Shown here: piece by piece, positions 17,611 to 26,540 of the stretch
Numbering within the stretch: the stretch's first letter is position 1
How the letters are laid out: every line of letters starts with the position of its first letter
NCBI GenBank assembly: GCA_035546775.1
Contig: DASZWD010000014.1
Location: forward strand, 1-64,000
Source: Acidimicrobiales bacterium
Lineage (GTDB): Bacteria; Actinomycetota; Acidimicrobiia; Acidimicrobiales; JACCXE01
Length of the DNA: 64,000 nucleotides
Reading direction: 5' to 3'
The notes under the pieces: model-generated
Seen by the model: only the letters and a program-made list of their open reading frames with translations
Told to the model about the DNA's origin: nothing
The model's database searches: none
Made by a program: the position numbers and the translations under genes

Positions 17611-20532
17611 CTACCAGCCTTCGGTGAGGACGCGGTCGAGCGTGTCGACCACGCGGTCGGCGTCGTCGAGGGTGAACATCATCGGCGGCTTGAACTTGAG
17701 CACGTTGTCGAAGCGCGCGTTGGGGTAGGTGATCACGCCGAGGCGCATCATGCGCTCGCTGATCAGATACGCCTGGCGCGTGGCGGGTTCTTTGGTGGCG
17801 CGCGACGTGACCAGTTCGACGCCGGCGTAGAGGCCCTTGCCGCGCACGTCGCCGACCAGTTCATGGCGGTCCTGCAACGCCGTCAGCCGGGCGACGAAGT
17901 GCGAACCGACGACCTCGGCGTTGTGCTGGAGGTCTTCGTCGTCGAGCACGTCGAGCACGGCGTGGGCGATGGCGCACGAGACCGGGTTGCCGGCGAAGGT
18001 GTTGAAGTAGCGCATGCCGTTGTCGAAGGCGTCGGCGATCTCGCGCGTGGTCGCTACCGCGGCGATCGGGTGACCGTTGCCCATTGGCTTGCCCATCGTG
18101 ACGATGTCGGGCACAACGCCGTGGTCCTCGAAGCCCCAGAAGTTGGTGCCGAGGCGGCCGAAGCCGACCTGCACTTCGTCGCTCACGCACAACCCGCCGG
18201 CGGCGCGCACGGCGGCGAACACCGCGGCGAGGTAGCCGTCGGGCAGCACCACCTGGCCGGCGGTACCCATCAACGACTCGGCGAAGAACGCGGCGGGCGG
18301 TCGGTTCGCGGCCACGAGGCGATCGACGACCGCGACGGCGTCGGCGGCGTAGTGCTCGCCCGCGCGCGCGTCGTCGTAGCCGTACGCGCCGCGGTAGCGG
18401 TCGGGCTGGGCGAAGGCGTGAGTCGTCGCCGGCGCGCCCGTACCCCCGGGACCGTCGTAACGGTTCGGGCTGATGCCGGTGACCGCGATGGTGTTGCCGT
18501 GGTACGCGGCGTCGAGCACGTACACGTCTTCGCGCTGCGTCGTCGTGCGCGCCATGCGCAACGCCAGGTCGTTGGCCTCGCTACCGGTGCACACGAAGAA
18601 CAGCACGTTCAGCGGATCGGGCAGCCGGGCCGCCAAACGGTCGGCGTAGGTCGCCAACGCTTCGTAGACGAAGCGGCTGTTGGTGTTGAGCCGCCGCATC
18701 TGGCGAACACCGGCGGCGACGACGTGGGGGTGGCAATGGCCGACGTGGGTCACGTTGTTGACCGCGTCGAGATACTGGAGGCCGTCCTCGTCGGTGAACC
18801 ACGCGCCGCGGCCGCGCACGAGGTTCGGCGGGCGCTGGTAGTACGAGCGCTGCGAACGGGCGATGCGCTGCTCGCGCACGCGCAGCACGTCGTCGACGCG
18901 CAGCGCTGTGGACGCATGGGGGGCGACACCGAGAAGCTGCGTGGGATCGAGCGCGACCCCGCGCCAGAACTCGCGCTCGCTGGCGCGCACGCGGCGGGGC
19001 ACGGCGGTCGGCAGGCACAGGACCTGCACGTGTAGAGCTGCGGTGGCCGTGCCCAGCGTGTCACCGGCCGCGAGCGCGGCCACGGCGCTGGGCGCGAGGC
19101 CGCGGACGTGCGTCCAGAACGTGACGCCGTCGCCGGTCGCGTGTCGTAGCACGAGGCCGTCCCCGTCGCGTGTCTCCACCATGCCGGCGAAGGGCGCGTG
19201 GATCGTCGTGCCGGCGGGGCAGAACACGTCGACGCCGAGGCTGATGGTGGCGGGTTCGACGGCGCCCTCGCCCCGCGGCGCGGCGTCGCCGAAGCGCGCC
19301 TCGTCGTAGCCGGCGTAGACCGCGCCCGCCGAGCCAAGCGCCGCGGGTTCGTCCGGGCCGTCCCAGCGTTCCGACGCCGGGGAGAGATCGACGTAGCTCA
19401 CCGGAGCGTCGCCGAGCAGCGGGGCTGTGTTCGCGGTCGCGAGCCATGCGGCAACCCGGGACGCGGCGCCCACCGCCACCCGCCCGCACGCGTGGCGCAA
19501 CCGCGCCTCGGCGACGCGCGGTTCGATCAGTGCCAGGTGCTCGATCACCGGAAAGGTGTGGCGCATGCGGGCCCGGCCGTACTCGTTGGCGCCGTCTTCG
19601 GCTTGGCGCCGGGACCAGGTCGTCGCGTTGGCGCACAAGCGCACGGCCGCGAGCGGGAACACCACCGCGAGTTCGTCGTCGCTGAGCGGGCGCACGTCGT
19701 CGAAGCCGCGCACGACTTCGCACGCCGCGGCGAGCGGATCGGGCTTGCGCAGCATGGCGTAGGCGACTGCGATCGCGAGTTCGGCGACCTGCACGGTGTG
19801 CAGGGCGTCGCTCGGGTCGATCACGCCGCTGACGTGCGCCGTGCCGTCGGGCGCGTGCGTGACGAGCACGTTGAAGTCGTTGAGGTCCTGGTGGACGATC
19901 CCCGTCGGAAGGCCGTCGAGCTTGGGCGTCACGTACTCGTCGAACCAGCCGACGATGCGGTCGATCGCGCCGCGCCGCGCCGCGTCGTCCACGAAGCCGA
20001 CGCATTCGCGTACCGCTTCGGGGGCGCGCCGCATGTCCCAGTGGTGGGTGCGCGCTGCGGCCGGATCGTCGAAATCGGACAGCGCCTCCGTGAGCCGGGC
20101 GGCGGTCGCGCCGACCTCGCGCAACAATTCGGGCCGATGCCACGGCAGTGACGACAGCAGCGTGCCCGGCACCCAGGTCAGCAGCCGCGCCAGGTGCTCG
20201 CGGCCGCCGAAGCTCGTCGCGGCCACGTACTCACCGGTCACCGTCGGCAGCGCGCGCGGTACTCCGAAGGGCAGTTCCTTGCCCGCCAGGTGCTCCAGCA
20301 GGCGGACTTCGAAGTCCAACTCGGCGCGCGACGCGCCGGCGCGCGCCACCTTCAGGACGTAGCGCCGGGCGTCGTCCGTTTCCACGAGCACGTTGCGGTC
20401 GGCTTCGCCGTGCAGCACCTCTTCGGTGACGGCCATCTGCGCAAAGGCGTCGCGCGCGAGACGGACGGCGTCGCCGGCCGCGAGTTGCGCGCTGCCCTGC
20501 GTGCTGCGCTCGTACGGCGCGGCGCCGCTCAC
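17611..20532 (-). CDS. Kinase (APH fold) - pseudo-M23 - class III aminotransferase fusion
   Basis: 973-residue three-domain enzyme. Residues about 1-330 are an aminoglycoside phosphotransferase-fold kinase with the catalytic loop IVHQDLNDFNVLV and a DPSD metal-site variant. Residues about 400-530 resemble an M23/LytM domain (SLGVDVFCPAGTTIHAPFAG), but the first zinc histidine is replaced by Ser. Residues 540-973 are a class III PLP enzyme with the PLP lysine in TMGKPMGNGHP. The same kinase-plus-phospholyase pairing exists in humans as hydroxylysine kinase with 5-phosphohydroxylysine phospho-lyase, or as ethanolamine-phosphate phospho-lyase. A likely role is therefore phosphorylation of an amino alcohol followed by elimination of phosphate and ammonia. 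The start is uncertain: GTG 20532 keeps the whole kinase N-terminus, and ATG 20436 would trim it. Confidence 0.85.
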   Translation of the reverse strand: MSGAAPYERSTQGSAQLAAGDAVRLARDAFAQMAVTEEVLHGEADRNVLVETDDARRYVLKVARAGASRAELDFEVRLLEHLAGKELPFGVPRALPTVTGEYVAATSFGGREHLARLLTWVPGTLLSSLPWHRPELLREVGATAARLTEALSDFDDPAAARTHHWDMRRAPEAVRECVGFVDDAARRGAIDRIVGWFDEYVTPKLDGLPTGIVHQDLNDFNVLVTHAPDGTAHVSGVIDPSDALHTVQVAELAIAVAYAMLRKPDPLAAACEVVRGFDDVRPLSDDELAVVFPLAAVRLCANATTWSRRQAEDGANEYGRARMRHTFPVIEHLALIEPRVAEARLRHACGRVAVGAASRVAAWLATANTAPLLGDAPVSYVDLSPASERWDGPDEPAALGSAGAVYAGYDEARFGDAAPRGEGAVEPATISLGVDVFCPAGTTIHAPFAGMVETRDGDGLVLRHATGDGVTFWTHVRGLAPSAVAALAAGDTLGTATAALHVQVLCLPTAVPRRVRASEREFWRGVALDPTQLLGVAPHASTALRVDDVLRVREQRIARSQRSYYQRPPNLVRGRGAWFTDEDGLQYLDAVNNVTHVGHCHPHVVAAGVRQMRRLNTNSRFVYEALATYADRLAARLPDPLNVLFFVCTGSEANDLALRMARTTTQREDVYVLDAAYHGNTIAVTGISPNRYDGPGGTGAPATTHAFAQPDRYRGAYGYDDARAGEHYAADAVAVVDRLVAANRPPAAFFAESLMGTAGQVVLPDGYLAAVFAAVRAAGGLCVSDEVQVGFGRLGTNFWGFEDHGVVPDIVTMGKPMGNGHPIAAVATTREIADAFDNGMRYFNTFAGNPVSCAIAHAVLDVLDDEDLQHNAEVVGSHFVARLTALQDRHELVGDVRGKGLYAGVELVTSRATKEPATRQAYLISERMMRLGVITYPNARFDNVLKFKPPMMFTLDDADRVVDTLDRVLTEGW

Positions 20533-20607
20533 CGAACCACGCGTCCGTCGAGGCTCCCCACGCGACGAGCCTAGCGGTGCGCCGGGAACCGGGACCGGAA
20601 CAGCGGT

Positions 20608-20613
20608 TAACCT
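20608..20613 (+). promoter_or_regulatory. -10-like TAACCT box, LivK-like gene 20621
   Basis: TAACCT ends 7 nt before ATG 20621, so transcription would start at or next to the start codon. Ribosome-site purines are absent. Confidence 0.5.
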
Positions 20614-20620
20614 CCGGGCG

Positions 20621-22138
20621 ATGCGACTCCGGGGGATCACAGCGGTCCGGATCGTCACCGCCGCGTGCGTCGCGTTGTTCTACGGGGGCCTCGTCGGCCT
20701 CGCGGTCAGCGCGACGTTCGGCCGCGACGACGCCCGCACGGGCCCCGTCGGCGGGACGGCGCTGGCGCGCCGCGACGTCGGCCTGACGGTGCCGAGCGAA
20801 GGTGACGCCTCCGTACCCGACGCGGCCACGATCGCCGGCGCGCCGACCACGTCGAACCTCGGCGTGAACGCGGTTGCAACCGCGAGTCCGCCCTCGACGC
20901 GCCCCACGAACCCGGCGGCAATCAAGTCGGCGGCGGCGCGGCCGATCCAGGTCGGGATCCAGTTCAACGATCCGAGTTCGGACACGGCCTACAACGTGCT
21001 CGGCGTCAAGGGCACGACCACTGGCGACGGCAAGGGTGCGTACCAAGCGCTCATCGCCGACATCAACGCGCGCGGAGGTCTCGGCGGGCGCAAGGTCGTT
21101 CCCGTCTTCTATTCGAACAACAACACGCAGGGCACCTTCGACTCGCAGAGCCAGGCGGCGTGCTCGGCCTTCACCGAGGACAACCGGGTGGAGCTCGCGG
21201 TCGTCACCGGCACGGCGAGCCGGCTGCTGCCCAGTTGCATGGCGGCGCACCACGTGCCGACGCTGCCGGTGGGCAACATCATCCTCGACGACACGCTGAT
21301 GTCGCAGTGGGCGCCCTACGTCTACTGGGAAGGCATGCTGAGCCTCGATCGGTGGGCCCCGTGGATCGACCTGCTCGCGTCCAACGGCTACTTCGACCCG
21401 GGCGCCCGCGTCGGGCTCGTCGCCTACGACACGGCGATGCACCACCGTGTCGTCGAGCGCGTGATCACTCCCGCGCTGGCGCGCGTAAAGCACGCACCGG
21501 TCGACGTGGCCTACGTCGGCGAACCGCAGTCGGTCAGCGGCCTGGGCTCGAGCGCGACGGAGTTGAGCAACGTGATCCTGCGCTTCCGCAGCCAGCAGAT
21601 CGACCACGTGATGTTCGTGGCGACGCAGGGCGCGGTGCCGTTCCTGTGGATGCCCGAAGCCGATTCACAGGGGTACCGCCCGCGGTACGGGCTGACGACG
21701 GCCGACTTTCCCTACGTCGTGCAGGCGAACGCGTCGGCGAACCAGATGCGCGGCGCGCTGGGCATGGGGTGGACGCCGGTGCGCGACGTCAACTACGCGC
21801 AGGACCCGGGCGGCAATCCCGCGGCCACGCGCTGCGAGGCGCTTATGGCCAAGGCCGGGAACGCGTCGTCGGATCGTTCGGCGGATTGGCAGTCCCACAT
21901 TGCGCCCTGCGAGGCGATGTTCTTCTTCGAGGCGGTCATGGCGCACGGCGGCGAAGCGGGTGGCGCCGCGTTCCGATCGGGCGTCGACCAGCTCGGCACG
22001 TCGTACGAGTCACCGCACACGTTTGCCACCCGCTTCGTGTCCGGTCACTTCGACGGCGCGTCGAAAGTGCGACTCCTGCGCTACGACCAGGGGTGCGCGT
22101 GTTTTTCCTACGCCGGCCCGCTCGTGGACGTCCCGTAG
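20621..22138 (+). CDS. LivK-like substrate-binding protein, second copy
   Basis: 505-residue extracytoplasmic binding protein of the type I family, paralogous to the one at 2003-3445. An N-terminal hydrophobic segment (ITAVRIVTAACVALFYGGLV) anchors or exports it, and there is no clear lipobox. An Ala/Thr/Pro-rich linker leads to a binding domain beginning near IQVGIQFNDPSSDTAYNVLG. It contains DINARGGLGGRKV and ends with QGCACFSYAGP, matching the Cys-x-Cys-Phe tail of the paralogue. The ATG lies 7 nt behind a TAACCT box, suggesting a leaderless transcript. It may serve the same fused importer with a different ligand; this is inference. Confidence 0.83.
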   Translation: MRLRGITAVRIVTAACVALFYGGLVGLAVSATFGRDDARTGPVGGTALARRDVGLTVPSEGDASVPDAATIAGAPTTSNLGVNAVATASPPSTRPTNPAAIKSAAARPIQVGIQFNDPSSDTAYNVLGVKGTTTGDGKGAYQALIADINARGGLGGRKVVPVFYSNNNTQGTFDSQSQAACSAFTEDNRVELAVVTGTASRLLPSCMAAHHVPTLPVGNIILDDTLMSQWAPYVYWEGMLSLDRWAPWIDLLASNGYFDPGARVGLVAYDTAMHHRVVERVITPALARVKHAPVDVAYVGEPQSVSGLGSSATELSNVILRFRSQQIDHVMFVATQGAVPFLWMPEADSQGYRPRYGLTTADFPYVVQANASANQMRGALGMGWTPVRDVNYAQDPGGNPAATRCEALMAKAGNASSDRSADWQSHIAPCEAMFFFEAVMAHGGEAGGAAFRSGVDQLGTSYESPHTFATRFVSGHFDGASKVRLLRYDQGCACFSYAGPLVDVP

Positions 22139-22142
22139 CCGC

Positions 22143-23177
22143 CTAGCCGAAGCGGTGCGTCACGTAGTCGTGGCGCGACGGTGGTCCAGCGGTGAGATGC
22201 AGCGCGGGTTGGCCCGCGAGTGTCATGACGACCGAGTAGAAGGTGAAGCCGCGATCGCCGCCCGTGCCCCGGCACAGCGGCGGCTCGCGCAGGAACGCCG
22301 CGGCGTCGGCGACACCGATCGGCCCGACGGAGTTTTCGAGGTGCTGGCGGATCGCGTCGAGGCGCTGCTCGGAGTTGGTGACGTGCCCACCGCTCGTTCC
22401 GTCGACGGCCGCCGCGCCGATCGGGTGATTCGTGTGGGCCAGCCACGGCGACGTGCCGGTGACGTCGCGCACGCCGCCGGCGCCGCACTCGAGGTCGGCG
22501 ACGCCGTCGGGCGAGCCGACGATGTAGTTCTGCCCTGACGCGTGCGGCACCGAATTCACCACTGCTACGGCATCGGCGAACGAACGCTGGTCCGCCATTA
22601 AGCGGATAACGAAGGCGACCGGCAGCCCGTGCGCGTCCGTCGGCAACTGGTCGAGGGTGTTGACGCACACGCCGATGCCGTGTTCGTTGAGTGCGTTGGT
22701 CGCGACCATCCCGGCATACGACGGCGCCAGCACGCGCGGGCCGCGGCTCGGCCGGACGTCGAGCAGCACCTGCAGCCCGTCGAGCCACGAAGGCAGATCC
22801 ATGTTCTGACCGATCACCGCGTCTTGCGCGGGACCGGGCTGCACGCCGAAGCCGCTGCACGCCTCCGCGCGGATGTTGGCCGCCCGCGTCCACCAGTCCT
22901 CGTCGAGCAGGTTGAGCGCCCACACGGTGCGCACGTCGACGCCCGACGCGCGGGCAACGCCCTCGAGTTCTTCCACGAGCCACGGTGTGCGGGCGCGGGC
23001 CGTCGCCTGGAAGCCGCCGTGGTCGACCAGCGCCGCGAGGTGGTCGGCCCAGTGCTCGCCGACGTCGTGACGCCACCGTTGTGCCGCTTCGACGATGAGA
23101 TCGCGCGCCTGCTCCCCGTGCGCCTCACCCCGGGCCGCGGGCTCGCCTTCGAGCAGCAACGTCCGTGTCACAGTCAC
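22143..23177 (-). CDS. C45-family N-acyltransferase/peptidase (Ntn hydrolase)
   Basis: 344-residue protein of the acyl-CoA:6-APA acyltransferase/carcinine hydrolase family. The likely autocatalytic nucleophile is Cys107 in RAEACSGFG. It is followed by typical segments IGQNMDLPSW and YAGMVATNALNEHGIGVCVN. In this family self-cleavage before the cysteine gives two chains that hydrolyse or form amide bonds. No signal peptide is seen. The start is GTG. It is convergent with the LivK-like gene at 20621 (4 nt between stops). It fits the abundance of amide/ester hydrolases in this region; the substrate is unknown. Confidence 0.82.
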   Translation of the reverse strand: MTVTRTLLLEGEPAARGEAHGEQARDLIVEAAQRWRHDVGEHWADHLAALVDHGGFQATARARTPWLVEELEGVARASGVDVRTVWALNLLDEDWWTRAANIRAEACSGFGVQPGPAQDAVIGQNMDLPSWLDGLQVLLDVRPSRGPRVLAPSYAGMVATNALNEHGIGVCVNTLDQLPTDAHGLPVAFVIRLMADQRSFADAVAVVNSVPHASGQNYIVGSPDGVADLECGAGGVRDVTGTSPWLAHTNHPIGAAAVDGTSGGHVTNSEQRLDAIRQHLENSVGPIGVADAAAFLREPPLCRGTGGDRGFTFYSVVMTLAGQPALHLTAGPPSRHDYVTHRFG

Positions 23178-23196
23178 GGCTTACCAGCCGCGCGGT

Positions 23197-24228
23197 TCAG
23201 AAGGCGTACTTGCGCATGCGGCGCCGCGTCATCTCGTAGACGCCGCCCATCGCGGCGAGCGCCGCGAGGATCGCCACGATCTGCCACGTCCAGTTCGACG
23301 GAGGTTCGGTCGCGACCGCGGCCACCGCCGAGTTCGTCGCCTGCGGCGCCGGCGCGGTCCGTGCGCCCTGGCGCGCCACCGTCTTCTTCGCCGACGGGCC
23401 GATCCACTGGAACGTCGGGCCCGCGGCGGGCGCGGCGTCGTCGATTACTTCCTCGGCGCCGTCGGCGACCGACTCGAGTTGGTACGCGAGCAGGCCGCCG
23501 ATGTGGGGCAGCTTCGTCGCGCCGCTCGCAGGGAACGCGACCTGGAACGGGAGCGTGGGATCGGGAACCTTGAACGGCGTGATGGCGATCCCGAAGTTCT
23601 CCGCGCCATCGGCCCACGCTTCCATGAACGGACCGAGGTCGACGCGGAACTTGCCGCCGCCGTAGGACAGCGGGCTCGACGTGCCGCAGTCCATCTTCGG
23701 TGCGGTGGCGAGCGATCCTCCGACTTGATTGTGGAACCCCGAGGTTGCGAGGCACGCCTTCATCTGGGCGTTCTCGGGCTTGATCGTGCCCGCCGTCGGA
23801 CGGGTGTCGACGGGCAACGTCAACTCGCCCTCGGAGACCTGCGCGCCGTCCGGCAGTGAGGACAGGTCCAGCTTGATGTAGGTCCGTGCCGTCTCGACCG
23901 CTCCGATGAAGCCGACGTGGAGCGAGTCGGCCGGATACGGGCTGACCGCGGGAACGTCGAGGGGCACGGCGCTGGGCACCGTCGGCATCGTGTTGAGCTG
24001 CGCCAGCAGACACCCGGCGGGCGTACCGCACGTGTTGACGCCAGTGAGTTGGTACCAGGCCTCGACCACGGTGCCGATGGTGAGCTGCGTCGGTTCGACG
24101 TCGGGCACTGCGGGCGCGTCGGGAATATCGGCGGTCACGTCGTCGGCGGTCGCCGTGCCGGCCGTAATCAGCAGGGTCGTCATGAAGACAGCCGCCGCCA
24201 GTGCCGCCATCCGCCGTGTACTTCGCAT
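23197..24228 (-). CDS. Secreted, C-terminally membrane-anchored protein
   Basis: 343-residue protein with an N-terminal signal peptide (AALAAAVFMTTLLITAGTATA). It has a 230-residue extracellular region with four cysteines and beta-strand patterns resembling DNRLRE-type surface domains (ARTYIKLDLSSLPDGAQVSEGELTL is split over residues about 110-135). A low-complexity Ala/Thr linker follows, then a C-terminal helix (IVAILAALAAMGGVYEM) ending in an arginine/lysine-rich tail. A strong ribosome site, AGGGGAGGG, lies about 5 nt before the ATG. Such architecture suggests a cell-surface adhesion or wall-associated role, but I cannot name a function. Confidence 0.7.
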   Translation of the reverse strand: MRSTRRMAALAAAVFMTTLLITAGTATADDVTADIPDAPAVPDVEPTQLTIGTVVEAWYQLTGVNTCGTPAGCLLAQLNTMPTVPSAVPLDVPAVSPYPADSLHVGFIGAVETARTYIKLDLSSLPDGAQVSEGELTLPVDTRPTAGTIKPENAQMKACLATSGFHNQVGGSLATAPKMDCGTSSPLSYGGGKFRVDLGPFMEAWADGAENFGIAITPFKVPDPTLPFQVAFPASGATKLPHIGGLLAYQLESVADGAEEVIDDAAPAAGPTFQWIGPSAKKTVARQGARTAPAPQATNSAVAAVATEPPSNWTWQIVAILAALAAMGGVYEMTRRRMRKYAF

Positions 24229-24298
24229 TTCGCCCTCCCCTCGGCTGAGAGGCCAACGAATTAACCGTCGTTTTCTCGCGTGGGCCGCGGGCGTCGCG

Positions 24299-24871
24299 TC
24301 AGGCGGCCTCGTGGAGCGTCCGTGCCGTGATCCGCGGCGTCTGTGGCGTCCGCGGCATGAGCACCCGGTACATCGTGAGGAAGGCGACGACCGCCGCGGC
24401 CGTCGCGTAGGCGCCGAAGAGGACGAGGTTGCGGTGATCGGCCCCGGCAGTGAAGCCGTGGGCCGTCGCCAGCACGAACCCGCCGAAGCTCGCCGCGTGC
24501 ACCCGCCGCCACAACCGGCGCGGCAGGCGCTTCATGAGCAACGACGTCGCTTCGACCGCCAGGGAGCAGTAGAACGCCAGCACACCGAGCGCGACGGGAA
24601 GCGGTTTCCAGTGGCTGGCGAAGGGCACCAGGATGTCGGCGCGACCGAAATGGACGTAGCCGTCGGCGACGATCGTGGCGAGGTGCAAGCCGAGGAAGAC
24701 GACCGACAGTCCACCGAGGAAGCGGTGCAGGTCGAGCAACCACTTCGGCGCTGACCGTTTGCGCACGAGGCGCGTCGACAGCAGCAGGCCCCAGATCACC
24801 GACGCCGACAGCAATCCCCACGCGACGATGCCCGTCGCGCGCGCCAGATACCACCACGCCTGCGGATTCAC
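24299..24871 (-). CDS. Ferric-reductase-like haem membrane protein
   Basis: 190-residue polytopic membrane protein with about five to six helices. Histidines are placed as in the ferric reductase-like/YedZ-MsrQ family: LDLHRFLGG, FLGLHLATI, RRVHAASF and ATAHGFTAG. These would bind two b haems and pass electrons across the membrane. The gene overlaps apbE by four bases (ATGA). The pairing of such a reductase with an ApbE flavin transferase is typical of extracytosolic flavin electron-transfer systems. No FAD/NAD domain is fused, so an electron donor must come from elsewhere. Confidence 0.8.
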   Translation of the reverse strand: MNPQAWWYLARATGIVAWGLLSASVIWGLLLSTRLVRKRSAPKWLLDLHRFLGGLSVVFLGLHLATIVADGYVHFGRADILVPFASHWKPLPVALGVLAFYCSLAVEATSLLMKRLPRRLWRRVHAASFGGFVLATAHGFTAGADHRNLVLFGAYATAAAVVAFLTMYRVLMPRTPQTPRITARTLHEAA

Positions 24872-25752
24872 GCCGCCAACTCCACAAGATCTTGGGAGCC
24901 GATCAGCGAGCCGTCGCCGCGCACGGCGATCACCGATGCGTTGCTGGCGACGCTGGTGTCGCCGGCCACCATGACTGCGGTCGCCAGCGCTTCAGCCCAC
25001 CAGCCGTCGCCGGCGACGACGGTGGCGGCGACGAGATCATGGGTTGCGGGCGCGCCGCTCGAGGGGTCGACGATGTGGTGCCAACTGCCGTCCGGGCCCC
25101 AGCACCGGCGCAGCCGGCTGCTGGTGGCGACTGCGCCATCGGTCAGCGCGAGATGCACGAGCGCGGACTTGCCGAATGGGTCGGCGATATCGACCACCCA
25201 GCGCCCGGCCGCGGGACCTTGTCCGGCGCAGCGCACGTCGCCACCGAGGTCGACGAGCACGCCCTCGGCGCCGCGTGCCATCAGTTCGGCCACGAGCATG
25301 TCTCCGGCGAGGCCCTTGCCGATGCCGCCCGGATCGACGCCGACGCCAGGTGGCAGGAGCACCGTGCTGGCGTCGGCGTCGAAACTGATCGCAGCGCATC
25401 CGGGCGCGGCGGCTGCCACGGAGCGGGGTGTCGACGTGGCCTCGAGGTCGCCAAATGATCGGTCGTATCCGTTGGCCGCGACGGCGTCGAGCACGGTCGG
25501 GTCGTAGCGGCCGGCGGTGGCGCGCCAGGCGGCGCACGCCGTTTCCACCAGCCGGTACGTGTCGGCCGTCACCGCAACCGGGGCGCCGTTCGCGCCGCGC
25601 AGACGGCTGATCTCGCTGTCGGGCCGGAAGCGGCTCCAGCGCGACTCGAGTTGCTCGACGCGCGCGGCGGCATAGGGCAGCAGGCCGGCGTCGCCCTGCA
25701 CCGCGACGAGACACGACGTGCCCATCGCGTCGAAGCGCAGTTCAGCTGGCAC
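24868..25752 (-). CDS. apbE: FAD:protein FMN transferase (ApbE)
   Basis: 294-residue ApbE-family enzyme that attaches FMN from FAD to a threonine or serine of an exported target protein. Family marks are FDAMGTSCLVAV at the N-terminus, SRFRPDSEISRLR, and DPGGIGKGLAGDML (the usual GGIAKG segment) near residue 145, followed by VLVDLGGDVRCAG. No clear signal peptide is visible with the GTG start at 25752, so it would act in the cytoplasm or be anchored otherwise. It overlaps the preceding small gene by 11 bases and the reductase-like gene by four, so all four genes of 24299-26534 are coupled. Confidence 0.92.
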   Translation of the reverse strand: MPAELRFDAMGTSCLVAVQGDAGLLPYAAARVEQLESRWSRFRPDSEISRLRGANGAPVAVTADTYRLVETACAAWRATAGRYDPTVLDAVAANGYDRSFGDLEATSTPRSVAAAAPGCAAISFDADASTVLLPPGVGVDPGGIGKGLAGDMLVAELMARGAEGVLVDLGGDVRCAGQGPAAGRWVVDIADPFGKSALVHLALTDGAVATSSRLRRCWGPDGSWHHIVDPSSGAPATHDLVAATVVAGDGWWAEALATAVMVAGDTSVASNASVIAVRGDGSLIGSQDLVELAA

Positions 25753-26122
25753 GGCTGGCCGTTGTCGGCGGCGACGATGGCGGTGCCGCGATCACGACCG
25801 GCGGGGGCGCCTGCTGGGCGGTGGGCGGTGCAGGTGGCGTTGTTGCCGGCTGGGCCGCGGGGGCGGGGGGAGCGGCCGCAGCCGGCGGACGTGACGCGAC
25901 CGGCGCAGTGGCCCCTGCGACGGGGGGCGCGGCCGGTCGCGTCACGACGACGTGGATGACGAGCGGTTCGGGCGCGGTCGTCGTGGTTGGTGCGGCCGCC
26001 GACACAGTCGCGGTCGTGGCACCCGACTCCGCGAGGAGCGAGGCGATGGCCGCCACCGCGGCGGCGCTGAGGCCGAACACGATGCGCCGGCTGGCGCCGG
26101 CGGCGTGCGGCCGCTTAGTCAT
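25742..26122 (-). CDS. Small exported Ala/Pro-rich protein; possible flavinylation target
   Basis: 126-residue protein of unknown function. One hydrophobic segment near the N-terminus (RRIVFGLSAAAVAAIASLL) is followed by AESGATTATV and then a long Ala/Pro/Thr-rich low-complexity tail. The sequence contains SGAT, the core of the motif that ApbE modifies, placed just outside the membrane. This may be coincidence, since the upstream Asp of the motif is absent. The ATG at 26122 overlaps the end of the preceding gene by eight bases, and the stop overlaps apbE by 11. Coupled translation suggests a role in the same electron-transfer unit. Confidence 0.55.
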   Translation of the reverse strand: MTKRPHAAGASRRIVFGLSAAAVAAIASLLAESGATTATVSAAAPTTTTAPEPLVIHVVVTRPAAPPVAGATAPVASRPPAAAAPPAPAAQPATTPPAPPTAQQAPPPVVIAAPPSSPPTTASRAS

Positions 26123-26534
26123 CGCCCTGGTGCGGATCGGTCGTCGCGGTGGTGTCGGGGTGGTCGTCGTGGTGGTCGAAGCGGGCCGTTGTCGAGGTGG
26201 TCGCGGCGAACATCGTGGTGGTCGTCGTCGACGGCCACGAGGGTGTCGTGAGGTCACCCGACGGCGCCTGTGTCGCCGCGACAACCGAGCCATAGGTCAC
26301 CGGGGTTGTCGGCGCGGTCGGGGCGGACGCCGCGACGTCGTCGGTCGGCGTCGCCGGTTCCTCGTCGTAGACGTACTCGACCGGGCGGGGCGGGGCGGCA
26401 GACGTCACGCTCAGCCGGCCGACGTTGTCCTTGCCGGGATGAGTGACGAGGTTCGTCGCCGCGTAACCGAACGAGCCGACGACCATGGCCAGAGCGGCAC
26501 CCGAAGACGCGAGAAGAGCCATCCGTCGATCCAT
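26115..26534 (-). CDS. Small membrane-anchored Thr-rich exported protein
   Basis: 139-residue protein with an N-terminal hydrophobic segment (MALLASSGAALAMVVGSFGYAA, residues 5-26) and a low-complexity Thr/Ala/Asp-rich outer part ending in a His/Asp-rich stretch (FDHHDDHPDTTATTDPHQGDD covers two runs). The His/Asp tail could bind metal. It is first in the four-gene unit with the small exported protein, apbE and the haem membrane protein. The ATG follows a TACCGT box by 6 nt, consistent with a leaderless start. I do not recognise the family. Confidence 0.6.
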   Translation of the reverse strand: MDRRMALLASSGAALAMVVGSFGYAATNLVTHPGKDNVGRLSVTSAAPPRPVEYVYDEEPATPTDDVAASAPTAPTTPVTYGSVVAATQAPSGDLTTPSWPSTTTTTMFAATTSTTARFDHHDDHPDTTATTDPHQGDD

Positions 26535-26540
26535 AACGGC

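Noticed and set aside
18980-19400. Active M23 peptidase in the kinase/aminotransferase fusion
   Set aside because: The first zinc-binding His is Ser, and the protein has no export signal, so wall hydrolysis is unlikely.
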